Shown here: piece by piece, positions 6,776 through 13,782 of the stretch | Numbering within the stretch: the stretch's first letter is position 1 | Layout: every line of letters starts with the position of its first letter | Source of the DNA: a virus | Length of the DNA: 64,000 bases | Direction: 5' to 3' (one strand) | IMG/VR virus record: IMGVR_UViG_3300047476_001831 | Location: 18,086 to 82,085 of that record | Notes under the pieces: model-generated | Told to the model about the DNA's origin: nothing | What the model saw: only the letters and a program-made list of their open reading frames with translations | The model's database searches: none | Made by a program: the position numbers and the translations under genes

Positions 6776-7459
6776 ATGTCAACAACTTGGAATGAAATTT
6801 GGAAAAATAGGAAGGTAGAATTTGATTCGTTGGATTATTCTAATTTATTGAAACTGAATGGTTATGATGGTCCTCAAAGTAATCTAACTCCACAAAATTT
6901 AAATCTAGCTCATAAGATTTATGCGGAAAAAATGAATTTAAAACCTAATCAGAGTATTTTTGAGGTTGGTTGTGGGGCAGGTTCTTTCCTGTACAATTGG
7001 TATAATAGTGGACATAAAGTTGGTGGATGTGACATATCTAAAAACTTATTGGAATGTACAAAAAAAATCTTACCAAGAGGTGAATGGTATTTAGCTTCAG
7101 ATAGTGAATTTGAAAAAGAGCCTAAATGGGATCACTTGGTATCTTTTGGTGTGTGTATGTATTTAACACCAAGAGAGGTTTTGAATTTAATCGATAGAAT
7201 GATAAATAAAGCGAATTTTAGTGTATCATTATTCGAAATCTCTGATTTAGACAAGATGATAGATTGTGAAAAAGAAAGAAGAAGAATGATTCCTAATTAT
7301 GAGGTTAAATACAAAGACTTAAACCATTTTTATCATAGTAAAAATGATATTTCTGAACATTTAAATAAGTTAGGTTTAAATTATACCATTTATGATCAAT
7401 ACATACCTGGTTATGAAAATTCTAAATGGAGATTTAATGTAACTATTAATTTGGTTTGA
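6776..7459 (+). CDS. class I SAM-dependent methyltransferase
   Basis: 227 residues with the Rossmann-fold methyltransferase motif I (FEVGCGAGSFLYNWY, near residue 62), motif II acidic residue in GGCDISKNLLE, and a post-motif VSFGVCMYLTPREVL. It most resembles small-molecule or lipid methyltransferases rather than DNA enzymes (no DPPY/NPPY). Substrate unknown. It lies among tRNA genes, so an RNA substrate is possible but not shown. Confidence 0.85.
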   Translation: MSTTWNEIWKNRKVEFDSLDYSNLLKLNGYDGPQSNLTPQNLNLAHKIYAEKMNLKPNQSIFEVGCGAGSFLYNWYNSGHKVGGCDISKNLLECTKKILPRGEWYLASDSEFEKEPKWDHLVSFGVCMYLTPREVLNLIDRMINKANFSVSLFEISDLDKMIDCEKERRRMIPNYEVKYKDLNHFYHSKNDISEHLNKLGLNYTIYDQYIPGYENSKWRFNVTINLV

Positions 7460-7473
7460 TTAATATAAATTCT

Positions 7474-7548
7474 ACTTCCTTAGCTCAGTTGGTTTAGAGT
7501 AACATCCTTACAAGGTGAAGGTCATTGGTTCGAATCCAATAGGAAGTA
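7474..7548 (+). tRNA. tRNA-Val (TAC)
   Basis: Acceptor ACTTCCT with AGGAAGT; anticodon loop CTTACAA; T arm TTGGTTCGAATCCAA. Confidence 0.92.
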
Positions 7549-7568
7549 CAAAAAAACTTTACAAAGTG

Positions 7569-7600
7569 TTTGGAAATATGAAAAACAAGTTGTAAGTTTG
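7569..7600 (+). promoter_or_regulatory. Bacteroidota-type promoter
   Basis: TTTG, a 20-base spacer, TAagTTTG. It is closely similar to the boxes at 4282 and 4831. Confidence 0.7.
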
Positions 7601-7609
7601 TAAGACACT

Positions 7610-7685
7610 AGTTTTGTAGCTTAATGTGTGAAAGCGTTCAATGGGTAACTGTTGAAAGATTTAGGTTAGAATCCTGTCAGGACTA
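7610..7685 (+). tRNA. tRNA-like gene with enlarged anticodon loop
   Basis: Acceptor AGTTTTG with CAGGACT, D stem GCTT/AAGC, and a weak T arm with loop TTAGAAT are present. The anticodon stem TTCAA/TTGAA encloses ten bases (TGGGTAACTG) instead of seven, so no anticodon can be assigned. It may be decayed or a tRNA-derived RNA. Confidence 0.55.
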
Positions 7686-7694
7686 CAAAAAAAA

Positions 7695-7830
7695 TGTACC
7701 TCGATGCCTCTCATAAGAACGGCACACTAGCAGAGGTCTTGTTGCTTGTAAACGAATAGCCCAAGGTATAAGTTAGGAAGCTTAACTCAACCTATCCCCC
7801 ACTGACGAGTGGGGTGAAGTTGGGGGATTA
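7695..7830 (+). ncRNA. folded noncoding stretch with mutually exclusive stems
   Basis: CCTCT (7707-7711) can pair with AGAGG (7732-7736), and AGTTA (7771-7775) with TAACT (7783-7787). ATCCCCC (7794-7800) can pair with GGGGGAT (7822-7828), but CCCCACT (7797-7803) can instead pair with AGTGGGG (7808-7814) around GACG. No gene fits here. It lies between a tRNA-like gene and an exported-protein gene; it could be a small RNA or a switching leader. Confidence 0.4.
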
Positions 7831-7887
7831 AAAAGAAATATTATATATCTGCAATATATAAAATTCATTAACTTAAAAACAATCAAT

Positions 7888-8853
7888 ATGAAAAAATTAA
7901 CTTTATTTATTTTAATCAATTTTTTTTTAAACAATTTTAATTGTTACTCTCAAATAAAAACTTTAGAAGTCAGTAAACAAAAAGAAATTTTAGATACAAT
8001 AACATATGACAGCTCAAAAAATTTTTTAGGCGAGAATGTTTATATGTATAAAAATCAAGAATTATATGTAATGCCACAACACCCTAGTTTAAGGAAATAT
8101 GGGTATAGTTATTTTTACACTGACTATAAAAAGGAGGTAAAATACAAGTGTTGTGATGGTATTGGTTCAAAATATAGTGATTTAGTTGGTCAATATTTTC
8201 TTGTCGTAGATATAATAAAAATAGAAAAATCTGTTGATGATATTGTAGATACCGATAAGTTTTACCTCAAATTAAGGAATAAAAAAACATCTGAAATACT
8301 ATACTTCAAATATAACACCAAATATGAATCTGATTTTCCTTTTTTAGTTGTTGGATATTATGAAAAACAAAATGAAATTAATGTTGGTAAAGAAATTATT
8401 CTAAAAAATGGAAAATGGTTAGAAATATGGTATGGTAAAGGAGAACCAATAATAGATTTAAAGACCGGTAGTATTTTGAATATTCAACAAGGTAGTAAAT
8501 GGAAATGTGTAAATGTTATGGTTGAGGAGAAATGTTTTACTTTTGCTATGATTTTAGAAAATAATTTAGGACACACAATATTTTTACCATTATCATCATA
8601 TAATAAACCAAGTTTCAAGATACAATGGGGAATATATAATCCGATAGAGGTAAAAAATTATATTGAAAGATTTGGTGTTGAGAATTGGGAAATAATTTTG
8701 AATAGTGAAATAAAAATTGGATTTACTGAAGAAATGGTTAAACTTGCTTGGGGGTTACCTAAAAAAATAAACAGAACGTCTGGTTTGGATCAATGGGTTT
8801 ATGAAAATCAATATCTTTACTTTAACAATGGTAAATTAGAAGCGTATAATTAA
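7888..8853 (+). CDS. secreted protein with SmpA/BamE-like C-terminal segment
   Basis: 321 residues. A clear signal peptide (basic start, hydrophobic residues 5-20, SQ cut region) sends it out of the cytoplasm. The last ~55 residues (IKIGFTEEMVKLAWGLP... QWVYENQYLYFNNGKL) follow the pattern of the SmpA/OmlA/BamE fold, here as a tail rather than a lipoprotein. The central region is unrecognised. In a phage this could alter the infected cell's envelope; that is inference. Confidence 0.75.
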   Translation: MKKLTLFILINFFLNNFNCYSQIKTLEVSKQKEILDTITYDSSKNFLGENVYMYKNQELYVMPQHPSLRKYGYSYFYTDYKKEVKYKCCDGIGSKYSDLVGQYFLVVDIIKIEKSVDDIVDTDKFYLKLRNKKTSEILYFKYNTKYESDFPFLVVGYYEKQNEINVGKEIILKNGKWLEIWYGKGEPIIDLKTGSILNIQQGSKWKCVNVMVEEKCFTFAMILENNLGHTIFLPLSSYNKPSFKIQWGIYNPIEVKNYIERFGVENWEIILNSEIKIGFTEEMVKLAWGLPKKINRTSGLDQWVYENQYLYFNNGKLEAYN

Positions 8854-8863
8854 TTATAAAATT

Positions 8864-8948
8864 GGTCGGGTGGCCGAGTTGGTTAAGGCAATAGTCTGCA
8901 AAACTATCGAAAAACATTTCATCGTGGGTTCAAGTCCCACCCCGACCT
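8864..8948 (+). tRNA. tRNA-Cys (GCA) with long variable arm
   Basis: Acceptor GGTCGGG with CCCGACC and U73, the usual Cys determinant. Anticodon loop CTGCAAA on ATAGT/ACTAT. The variable region is about 16 bases with a GAAA/TTTC stem, a class II shape not normal for tRNA-Cys. Confidence 0.88.
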
Positions 8949-8988
8949 CAAAAAATAGTTCAGTTAGTTATTTTTACTCATTTTGTTG

Positions 8989-9000
8989 ATATTTATATAT
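8989..9000 (+). promoter_or_regulatory. late-promoter-like motif
   Basis: ATATTTATATAT directly abuts the ATG at 9001; the same TTGTTGATATTTATATATA string precedes the intron HNH gene at 17386. Confidence 0.45.
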
Positions 9001-9732
9001 ATGAAATGGAATGATAACGATATTGAAAAATTGATTGATTTAGTTAATCAAGGATTAAAACCGAATAGGATTGCTGAGATTTTTGGGGTTTCGTATAAAA
9101 CGATAACTAACAAAATGTTTAGGATGGGTTTACAAGTAATTTATACGACAAATAAAACTTGTAAAAATTGTGGTAATAGTTTTGAATCTTATTTGAGTAA
9201 AAACAAATTGTTTTGTAATTCATCTTGTTCAACGACATTCAATAATAAAAATCGTAAACATACTGAAGAAACTAAAAATAAAATTGCAAAAACCCTAAAG
9301 AATAAGCCAACTAAACCTAAAGTTAAAAAAATCAAAACTTGTAGGATTTGTAATAACGAGGTTGTTGAAAAATATAAGATTGTTTGTGAAGATTGTAGAT
9401 TGGAGTATTATCAATATTATAGACCTTCTTGTACTTTTCAGTTTGATGTAAAAGATTATCCACAAGAATTTGATTTGAGTTTAATTGAACAACATGGATG
9501 GTATTCTCCAACAAATAAAAAAAATAATTTAGGGGGTGTCACAAAAGACCATAAATATTCAGTGATGGAGGGTTTTAGAAATAAGATAGACCCAAGTATT
9601 TTATCACATCCTGTAAATTGTAAATTACTTTTATTTTCAGAGAATTCATCCAAAAATGATAAATCATCATTAACCTTAAATGAACTACTTGAAAATATTG
9701 AAATTTGGAATAAAAAATACGGAAATAGTTAA
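9001..9732 (+). CDS. free-standing HNH-type homing endonuclease-like protein
   Basis: ATG at 9001 (243 residues) is preferred over an upstream TTG, because the upstream codons are the promoter-like motif. An N-terminal helix-turn-helix (NRIAEIFGVSYKTITNKM) is followed by two Cys-pair zinc knuckles (CKNCGNSF... CNSSC and CRICN... CEDC). A C-terminal nuclease region has DHKYSVMEGF and HPVNCKLL. The flanking tRNA-Cys and tRNA-Trp are intact, so it is not in an intron. Such enzymes cut cognate phage DNA to spread their own gene. Confidence 0.8.
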   Translation: MKWNDNDIEKLIDLVNQGLKPNRIAEIFGVSYKTITNKMFRMGLQVIYTTNKTCKNCGNSFESYLSKNKLFCNSSCSTTFNNKNRKHTEETKNKIAKTLKNKPTKPKVKKIKTCRICNNEVVEKYKIVCEDCRLEYYQYYRPSCTFQFDVKDYPQEFDLSLIEQHGWYSPTNKKNNLGGVTKDHKYSVMEGFRNKIDPSILSHPVNCKLLLFSENSSKNDKSSLTLNELLENIEIWNKKYGNS

Positions 9733-9760
9733 AAGTTATTATTATCTTTACATAACATAT

Positions 9761-9835
9761 GGGGATGTAGCTCAATTGGTTTAGAGTGGTGGTCTCCAAA
9801 ACCACAGGTTATAGGTTCGAGTCCTATCGTCCTCG
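9761..9835 (+). tRNA. tRNA-Trp (CCA)
   Basis: Acceptor GGGGATG with CGTCCTC, anticodon loop CTCCAAA on GTGGT/ACCAC. A TATCTTTA -7-like box lies at 9743-9750. Confidence 0.95.
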
Positions 9836-9849
9836 CAAAACTTAAAAAA

Positions 9850-10050
9850 ATGAAAGAAATTAAATACAGATTTTTGTTAACTTTTTATTCGGCTTTTATT
9901 TTTTTTCTAATTATGATTCCACAGATTCTAATTAGTAAACACATTTTTAATTTGAAATTTAATGAATATCTAATGTGGGGTGTTTTATATATCTCATATG
10001 ATTTCACAACAAAATTTATTTTACCCAAGAAAAAGAAAAAAGATATTTAA
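9850..10050 (+). CDS. 66-residue membrane protein
   Basis: Basic N-terminus, two hydrophobic spans (about residues 10-27 and 38-56), and a lysine-rich tail (LPKKKKKDI). Likely a two-pass membrane protein. Function unknown. Confidence 0.65.
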   Translation: MKEIKYRFLLTFYSAFIFFLIMIPQILISKHIFNLKFNEYLMWGVLYISYDFTTKFILPKKKKKDI

Positions 10051-10051
10051 T

Positions 10052-10372
10052 ATGGTAAGGGATTACATAATCGAGACATTATTGAAAATAAAAGAACACG
10101 ATGAAAAGGTACATAAACTCTATACTCTCGGAGTTGATATTATTGACTTTGACAACTCCTTTTCGCAACTTGAAAAAAGTATTCCGACCTTACTCCGAAA
10201 AGAAAAAGACAAACAATTCGGATACATTCAGGACTTAGTTGGTTGGTGGTTATACGAAGATGTTGATAAAATAATTTATGTTGATGATATAGAGATTAAT
10301 GTTGACAAAGTCGTGGAATTTGTTGACTATTTATTAAGAGAGTATGGAACAAATGACATACCCACAAATTAG
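10052..10372 (+). CDS. 106-residue hypothetical protein
   Basis: ATG at 10052, one base after the upstream stop; an in-frame start at 9980 would overlap the membrane gene deeply and is not preferred. Acidic and helical, with FGYIQDLVGWWLYEDVDKIIYVDD. It resembles small host-interaction proteins in composition only. It is followed after two bases by the next gene. Confidence 0.75.
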   Translation: MVRDYIIETLLKIKEHDEKVHKLYTLGVDIIDFDNSFSQLEKSIPTLLRKEKDKQFGYIQDLVGWWLYEDVDKIIYVDDIEINVDKVVEFVDYLLREYGTNDIPTN

Positions 10373-10374
10373 AT

Positions 10375-11016
10375 ATGGCTTATATTGAAAGTAATTTTTT
10401 CCCACTTAAAGTTTATGTTCGTAATGAATATATGTATCAGAACCAAAAAGGTTTTGGGGAGTTTACTGAGGCTGTAATCACATCAATTAGATGTTTACCT
10501 GGACAAGCAACATTATTTCAAGTATTGTTAAATAATGGTGTTATGAGAGATAAATTACCCTCTCATGCCTTGTTAACAAAACCTGAATTACCAAATCCTG
10601 ATTTTCCATTTCATTACCTACAAATATGGAACTCTTTTTCTTACAATTTCTCACTTATACAATTGAATTATTTACCTAATGCACCAGTCAGTGTTTTTAT
10701 GAAAAACAAAAAATGGATGGATGGTAATTATTTTGCAACAATAAATTGGGGATCAAGTGATATGAACACCAATCTAAGTTTAGCTGAGGATGGTATGGAA
10801 CACAAGTGTCACCATATTATATTACTAAAAAATGGACAAATTGCATTACAACCGAATAATAGAATTAAATGGTTTGAAGCAAGTTTTGTAACCAAAGATT
10901 TTCCTAAAAAACCTGATTATTTGGTTAATGACCAAATATGGAATTGTGAAACAACAGAAAAGTGGGCAACTGAAGATTCGGATTATATGTTCTACGATAA
11001 CGATTTAAAAAATTAA
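10375..11016 (+). CDS. 213-residue hypothetical protein
   Basis: Soluble, with many aromatic residues, and contains HKCHHIILLKNGQIALQPNNR. The central MDGNYFATINWGSSDMN and the terminal YMFYDND suggest a beta-rich fold. Not recognised. It lies in a close-spaced run with the SET-domain gene two bases downstream. Confidence 0.8.
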   Translation: MAYIESNFFPLKVYVRNEYMYQNQKGFGEFTEAVITSIRCLPGQATLFQVLLNNGVMRDKLPSHALLTKPELPNPDFPFHYLQIWNSFSYNFSLIQLNYLPNAPVSVFMKNKKWMDGNYFATINWGSSDMNTNLSLAEDGMEHKCHHIILLKNGQIALQPNNRIKWFEASFVTKDFPKKPDYLVNDQIWNCETTEKWATEDSDYMFYDNDLKN

Positions 11017-11018
11017 TT

Positions 11019-11402
11019 ATGTTCAAATATAAAGTAGAAGTAAAAAATTCAAAGAATCCTAAAATGGGATTAGGTTTGTTTGCAAATGAAATTATAAAAA
11101 GTGACACAATTGTTTGGGAGTTTATTGAGGGTTTGGATATAAGAATAGACCAAGATACCTTAAACAAATTAAATGATACTCAAAGGGAGTTTTTCAAGAA
11201 ATATGGGTGGAAGGAAGATGATGGAAATTATTATTCCTCTTGTGATTTAACGAATTTTATAAATCATAGTTTTACCCCCAATCTGATTTGTGTTGGAGAG
11301 ATAATAAAAACAAATAAAGATATTGAAATTGGTGAAGAATTATTTATCAATTATGAAGAATTCGATGTTGAGTTCGACACTTACAAAAATGAACTTATTT
11401 AA
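11019..11402 (+). CDS. SET-domain protein (protein lysine methyltransferase-like)
   Basis: 127 residues containing the compact SET signature: SKNPKMGLGLFANEIIKSD near the N-terminus, the pseudoknot element NFINHSFTPNL near residue 83, and DIEIGEELFINYEEFD near residue 107. SET enzymes transfer methyl from SAM to lysines of proteins. The NHSFTPN and ELFINY residues for SAM and lysine binding are present, so it may be active. The length fits a minimal SET domain with no pre- or post-SET zinc region. Targets could be host or phage proteins. Confidence 0.85.
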   Translation: MFKYKVEVKNSKNPKMGLGLFANEIIKSDTIVWEFIEGLDIRIDQDTLNKLNDTQREFFKKYGWKEDDGNYYSSCDLTNFINHSFTPNLICVGEIIKTNKDIEIGEELFINYEEFDVEFDTYKNELI

Positions 11403-11411
11403 TTTTTAAAG

Positions 11412-11912
11412 ATGAAAGAAATGGTAATTGTAAACTTCTACAAAAAATATGAAGCAAATTGGGATGAACTCCAAATGATAGCCTTGGACACAATTGCCAA
11501 AATGGAAGAAAGTTTGGAAGATGTTGAAATTGGTGAACTTTCAGTTTATCAACAATATGAAGATTATAGGACAGCTTGTATGCAAGGATTAAAAACATTT
11601 ATCCTTCAAGTATTAAATGATTGGGAGAATATGAACATTTTAGTGTTGAATGGGGAGTTTTATAAGAAATTCGAGTTCTTAGAAATGGAAGGGATTCTAA
11701 ACGATTGGGAATACTCAAGTTTATATAGAAATTCAAAAGAACTATTCACCTTCTTTAATAAAGAAAAGTTTCAACTAACACCAGAACAATTTGATTTTAT
11801 TCATGCTCTTTATTCAAAAAATGATGATGTAATTTGTAACTTATTGTCATTTGAATATGAGGTAAGGGAAATAAGTGAAGAAGATGACAATACTGACGAT
11901 TTAATTGATTAA
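11412..11912 (+). CDS. 166-residue acidic hypothetical protein
   Basis: Strongly acidic, helical, ending in EEDDNTDDLID. No recognised motif. It lies between the SET gene and a membrane gene with spacers of 9 and 2 bases. Acidic phage proteins of this type often bind host enzymes, but nothing specific is visible. Confidence 0.75.
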   Translation: MKEMVIVNFYKKYEANWDELQMIALDTIAKMEESLEDVEIGELSVYQQYEDYRTACMQGLKTFILQVLNDWENMNILVLNGEFYKKFEFLEMEGILNDWEYSSLYRNSKELFTFFNKEKFQLTPEQFDFIHALYSKNDDVICNLLSFEYEVREISEEDDNTDDLID

Positions 11913-11914
11913 TT

Positions 11915-12226
11915 ATGAAAAACAATATTTTTACAAAAGAAATAAAAGTCGCTGATGCTAATACATCAGTTAGTGAATTACTAAGAGAAACACTAATTAA
12001 TTTCAGTTGGGGTTTCTTTGGTAACTCAATTGTTGTGTTTATGGCCAAAGAAATTGATATCGCAGTATTGGTTAATTTCTTCTTATATTATATCCTAATT
12101 TCAATGATTGTTAATCGTGCTAAATATGAAACTAACTTGGGGAAATTCTTTGTTTTACCCGGTTCAGCAGCTCTTGGAGCATTCACAGGATATAAAGTAG
12201 CACAAATTATTTCAACTTTTTTGTAA
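11915..12226 (+). CDS. 103-residue membrane protein
   Basis: A soluble N-terminus of about 25 residues, then hydrophobic stretches around residues 28-45, 48-66 and 78-100, the last with GSAALGAFTGYKVAQI. It could be a holin-like or other phage inner-membrane protein; no lysis neighbour is present. Confidence 0.75.
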   Translation: MKNNIFTKEIKVADANTSVSELLRETLINFSWGFFGNSIVVFMAKEIDIAVLVNFFLYYILISMIVNRAKYETNLGKFFVLPGSAALGAFTGYKVAQIISTFL

Positions 12227-12233
12227 CATACTT

Positions 12234-12267
12234 GACACTTTTTCGTTTTATCATTATATTTAATAAA
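12234..12267 (+). promoter_or_regulatory. promoter of a small transcription unit
   Basis: It reads TTGACA-N17-TATATT, and equally TTGA-N19-TATATTTA. It is followed by a micro-ORF and a terminator. Confidence 0.5.
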
Positions 12268-12288
12268 AAAATAGTAAAAACTTCACAA

Positions 12289-12360
12289 ATGAAATACAAT
12301 CTCTATATGGACTTAACGATAGCAACTGAGGGTAGAAACCCTCGGATGGAGATGATATGA
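12289..12360 (+). CDS. 23-residue micro-ORF in a short transcription unit
   Basis: ATG at 12289 to TGA at 12358-12360, starting MKYNLYMDLTIATEG. A GAGGGT-AGAA-ACCCTC hairpin lies within it. With its own promoter (12234) and terminator (12389), the unit spans about 160 bases; it could be a small RNA, a peptide or an attenuator. Confidence 0.35.
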   Translation: MKYNLYMDLTIATEGRNPRMEMI

Positions 12361-12388
12361 TAATAGGTTTTAATTGTTAATAATGTCA

Positions 12389-12423
12389 ATCCATCTTCCT
12401 AAAAAAAAGATGGATTTTTTTTT
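12389..12423 (+). terminator. rho-independent terminator
   Basis: ATCCATCTT pairs with AAGATGGAT, followed by eight or more T. Confidence 0.9.
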
Positions 12424-12432
12424 GTCACAAAG

Positions 12433-12463
12433 TTTGGAAATTAGAAATGGTTTTGTAACTTTG
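12433..12463 (+). promoter_or_regulatory. Bacteroidota-type promoter, nearly leaderless
   Basis: TTTG at 12433-12436, a 19-base spacer, TAacTTTG at 12456-12463. The ATG of the next gene is only five bases further on. Confidence 0.75.
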
Positions 12464-12467
12464 TAGT

Positions 12468-12947
12468 ATGAGAAAACAAACACCATACATATCATCTTCA
12501 GTCGCCATAAAAGGGATTAATGATTCAGTACTTGCGAAGTCAGAGAACAACGATTGTGTAGTAAGAGCTTTTGCTTCAGCATACAATGTATCTTATGATT
12601 TTGCACACAAAAAAGTCGCTGAATTATTTGGAAGAAAAAATAGACAAGGGACATTTTGTTTCAGTATTGTAATGAGACAAATGGAACTTCAAGATGTAAG
12701 GATAAATAAGAAAAAAGTTCAAACAATAAGAAAAGATGTGAATCTATCTTATTGGGTAAAAGTAAAAGGTGTGAACAAATTAAGAAATATGACAACTGCA
12801 AAGTTTTTAGAGGATTTTCCCACTGGAACTTACATTGTCACAGTCAAAGGACATGCTTTTACAATAAAGGATGGAGTGGTAATTGGAAATCCAGAAGATG
12901 CAACTCAAAGAAAAAAAAATATCTTTGGTGCTTGGAAAATAGGATAA
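12468..12947 (+). CDS. papain-like cysteine peptidase-like protein
   Basis: 159 residues. ENNDCVVRAFASAYNVSYDFAH (near residue 26) places a Cys at the start of a helix as in C1/C39-type peptidases. GTYIVTVKGHAFTIKDGVVIGN (near residue 120) supplies the His in a beta hairpin and a following Asn. Related phage proteins are predicted peptidases or deubiquitinase-like folds; the substrate is unknown. The transcript from the promoter at 12433 would start at or next to the ATG. Confidence 0.7.
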   Translation: MRKQTPYISSSVAIKGINDSVLAKSENNDCVVRAFASAYNVSYDFAHKKVAELFGRKNRQGTFCFSIVMRQMELQDVRINKKKVQTIRKDVNLSYWVKVKGVNKLRNMTTAKFLEDFPTGTYIVTVKGHAFTIKDGVVIGNPEDATQRKKNIFGAWKIG

Positions 12948-12961
12948 GATTACTTAACTTT
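12931..12961 (+). promoter_or_regulatory. Bacteroidota-type promoter for tRNA-Asp
   Basis: TTGG at 12931-12934, a 19-base spacer, TAacTTTG at 12954-12961. It overlaps the end of the peptidase gene. Confidence 0.6.
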
Positions 12962-12989
12962 GTAAAGTTAATTGAAATTGAGGAATAAA

Positions 12990-13063
12990 GGGCTATTGGT
13001 GTAGAGGTCGAACATGCCACCCTGTCACGGTGGAGATCAGGGGTTCAAATCCCCTATAGCTCG
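12990..13063 (+). tRNA. tRNA-Asp (GTC)
   Basis: Acceptor GGGCTAT with ATAGCTC, anticodon loop CTGTCAC on CCACC/GGTGG, T arm AGGGGTTCAAATCCCCT. Confidence 0.95.
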
Positions 13064-13080
13064 CAAAAAAAATTAATATT

Positions 13081-13215
13081 ATGACAAAGTTTATTATTGC
13101 TTGTATTGGTATAATTATTTTGGGTTTTATTGGGAACTACATCATTAAAAAATATCCAAATTCTTGGGTTGCAAAATGGTGGGATGATATGACTGATAAT
13201 GCCCATTGGTGGTAA
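13081..13215 (+). CDS. 44-residue membrane protein
   Basis: ATG at 13081 to TAA at 13213-13215. One hydrophobic span (residues 4-23), then a tryptophan-rich tail (WVAKWWDDM, ending HWW). Function unknown. It sits between tRNA-Asp and tRNA-Glu. Confidence 0.55.
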   Translation: MTKFIIACIGIIILGFIGNYIIKKYPNSWVAKWWDDMTDNAHWW

Positions 13216-13222
13216 AATATAT

Positions 13223-13295
13223 GTTCCATTCGACAAGGGGTCTAAGTCACCTCCCTTTCACGGAGGAGTCATGGGTTCGAATCCCATATGGAATA
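13223..13295 (+). tRNA. tRNA-Glu (TTC)
   Basis: Acceptor GTTCCAT with ATGGAAT, anticodon loop CTTTCAC on CCTCC/GGAGG. Confidence 0.94.
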
Positions 13296-13324
13296 CAAAT
13301 CTCAGAAGTAATTAATCTGGGGCT

Positions 13325-13342
13325 GAGAGGTTCGAAACTCTC
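13325..13342 (+). other. orphan T-arm, tRNA remnant
   Basis: GAGAGGTTCGAAACTCTC forms a perfect T arm, but no acceptor, D arm or anticodon arm matches it in the preceding 30 bases. It is probably the 3' relic of a deleted tRNA. Confidence 0.4.
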
Positions 13343-13345
13343 GAA

Positions 13346-13474
13346 TGGCTATGGTGTAAGGGCACACGGTCCCCCTGGGCGACAATATTGCGAAAGGGTA
13401 TCCTTAATAGGAGAGAGTATTGTGAAACGATAGAAGTAAGGGACTGGGGAAGGGTTCGAATCCTTTTTAGTCAA
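13346..13474 (+). tRNA. tRNA-like gene with a large insertion in the anticodon arm
   Basis: Acceptor TGGCTAT can pair with TTAGTCA (six of seven), a D-like GGTGTAAGGGCAC follows, and the T arm AAGGG-TTCGAAT-CCTTT is good. CGGTCCC near 13368 pairs with GGGACTG near 13440, enclosing roughly 65 bases that fold on their own (ACAATATT with AGTATTGT). The anticodon is unreadable. It may be an intron-containing or disrupted tRNA. Confidence 0.4.
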
Positions 13475-13483
13475 CAAACATAA

Positions 13484-13555
13484 TGCAAGGAAGTGTAGAG
13501 GTTGCACATTGGGCTCATAACCCAAAGGTAGTGGGTTCGATTCCCACCCTTGCGT
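13484..13555 (+). tRNA. tRNA with CAT anticodon (Met or Ile2)
   Basis: Acceptor TGCAAGG with CCTTGCG, anticodon loop CTCATAA on TTGGG/CCCAA. Whether it is charged with Met or lysidine-modified for Ile cannot be told. Confidence 0.9.
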
Positions 13556-13564
13556 CAAACACAA

Positions 13565-13639
13565 TGCAAGATGGACTGGAAGTGGTTCCAGCTCGGTCTC
13601 ATAAGCCGTACCATGTGGGTTCGACTCCCACTCTTGCAT
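13565..13639 (+). tRNA. second tRNA with CAT anticodon
   Basis: Acceptor TGCAAGA with TCTTGCA, anticodon loop CTCATAA. Its acceptor is close to that of the previous gene, but the arms differ, suggesting an old duplication. Confidence 0.88.
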
Positions 13640-13652
13640 CTAAATTATTAAT

Positions 13653-13737
13653 GGGAAAGCGCCGAAGTAGGAGAGTCGGGGATGACTGTAAATCATTTGC
13701 TTTAGCTGAGGGGGTTCGAATCCCTCTTTTCCCACCA
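13653..13737 (+). tRNA. tRNA-Tyr (GTA)
   Basis: Acceptor GGGAAAG with TTTTCCC, anticodon loop CTGTAAA on GATGA/TCATT, long variable arm. A73 and CCA are encoded (13734-13737). Confidence 0.92.
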
Positions 13738-13782
13738 CAATGCAGTAACAGCTCAATGAAGTTTGAAACATAAACAATAAAA

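Noticed and set aside
8983-9000. Upstream TTG start for the HNH gene at 9001
   Set aside because: The extra codons are exactly the late-promoter motif, and the same string precedes the intron HNH gene. ATG 9001 is better.
8949-9760. HNH gene at 9001 as part of a second tRNA intron
   Set aside because: tRNA-Cys and tRNA-Trp on either side are complete and no group I core motifs are visible, so it is called free-standing.
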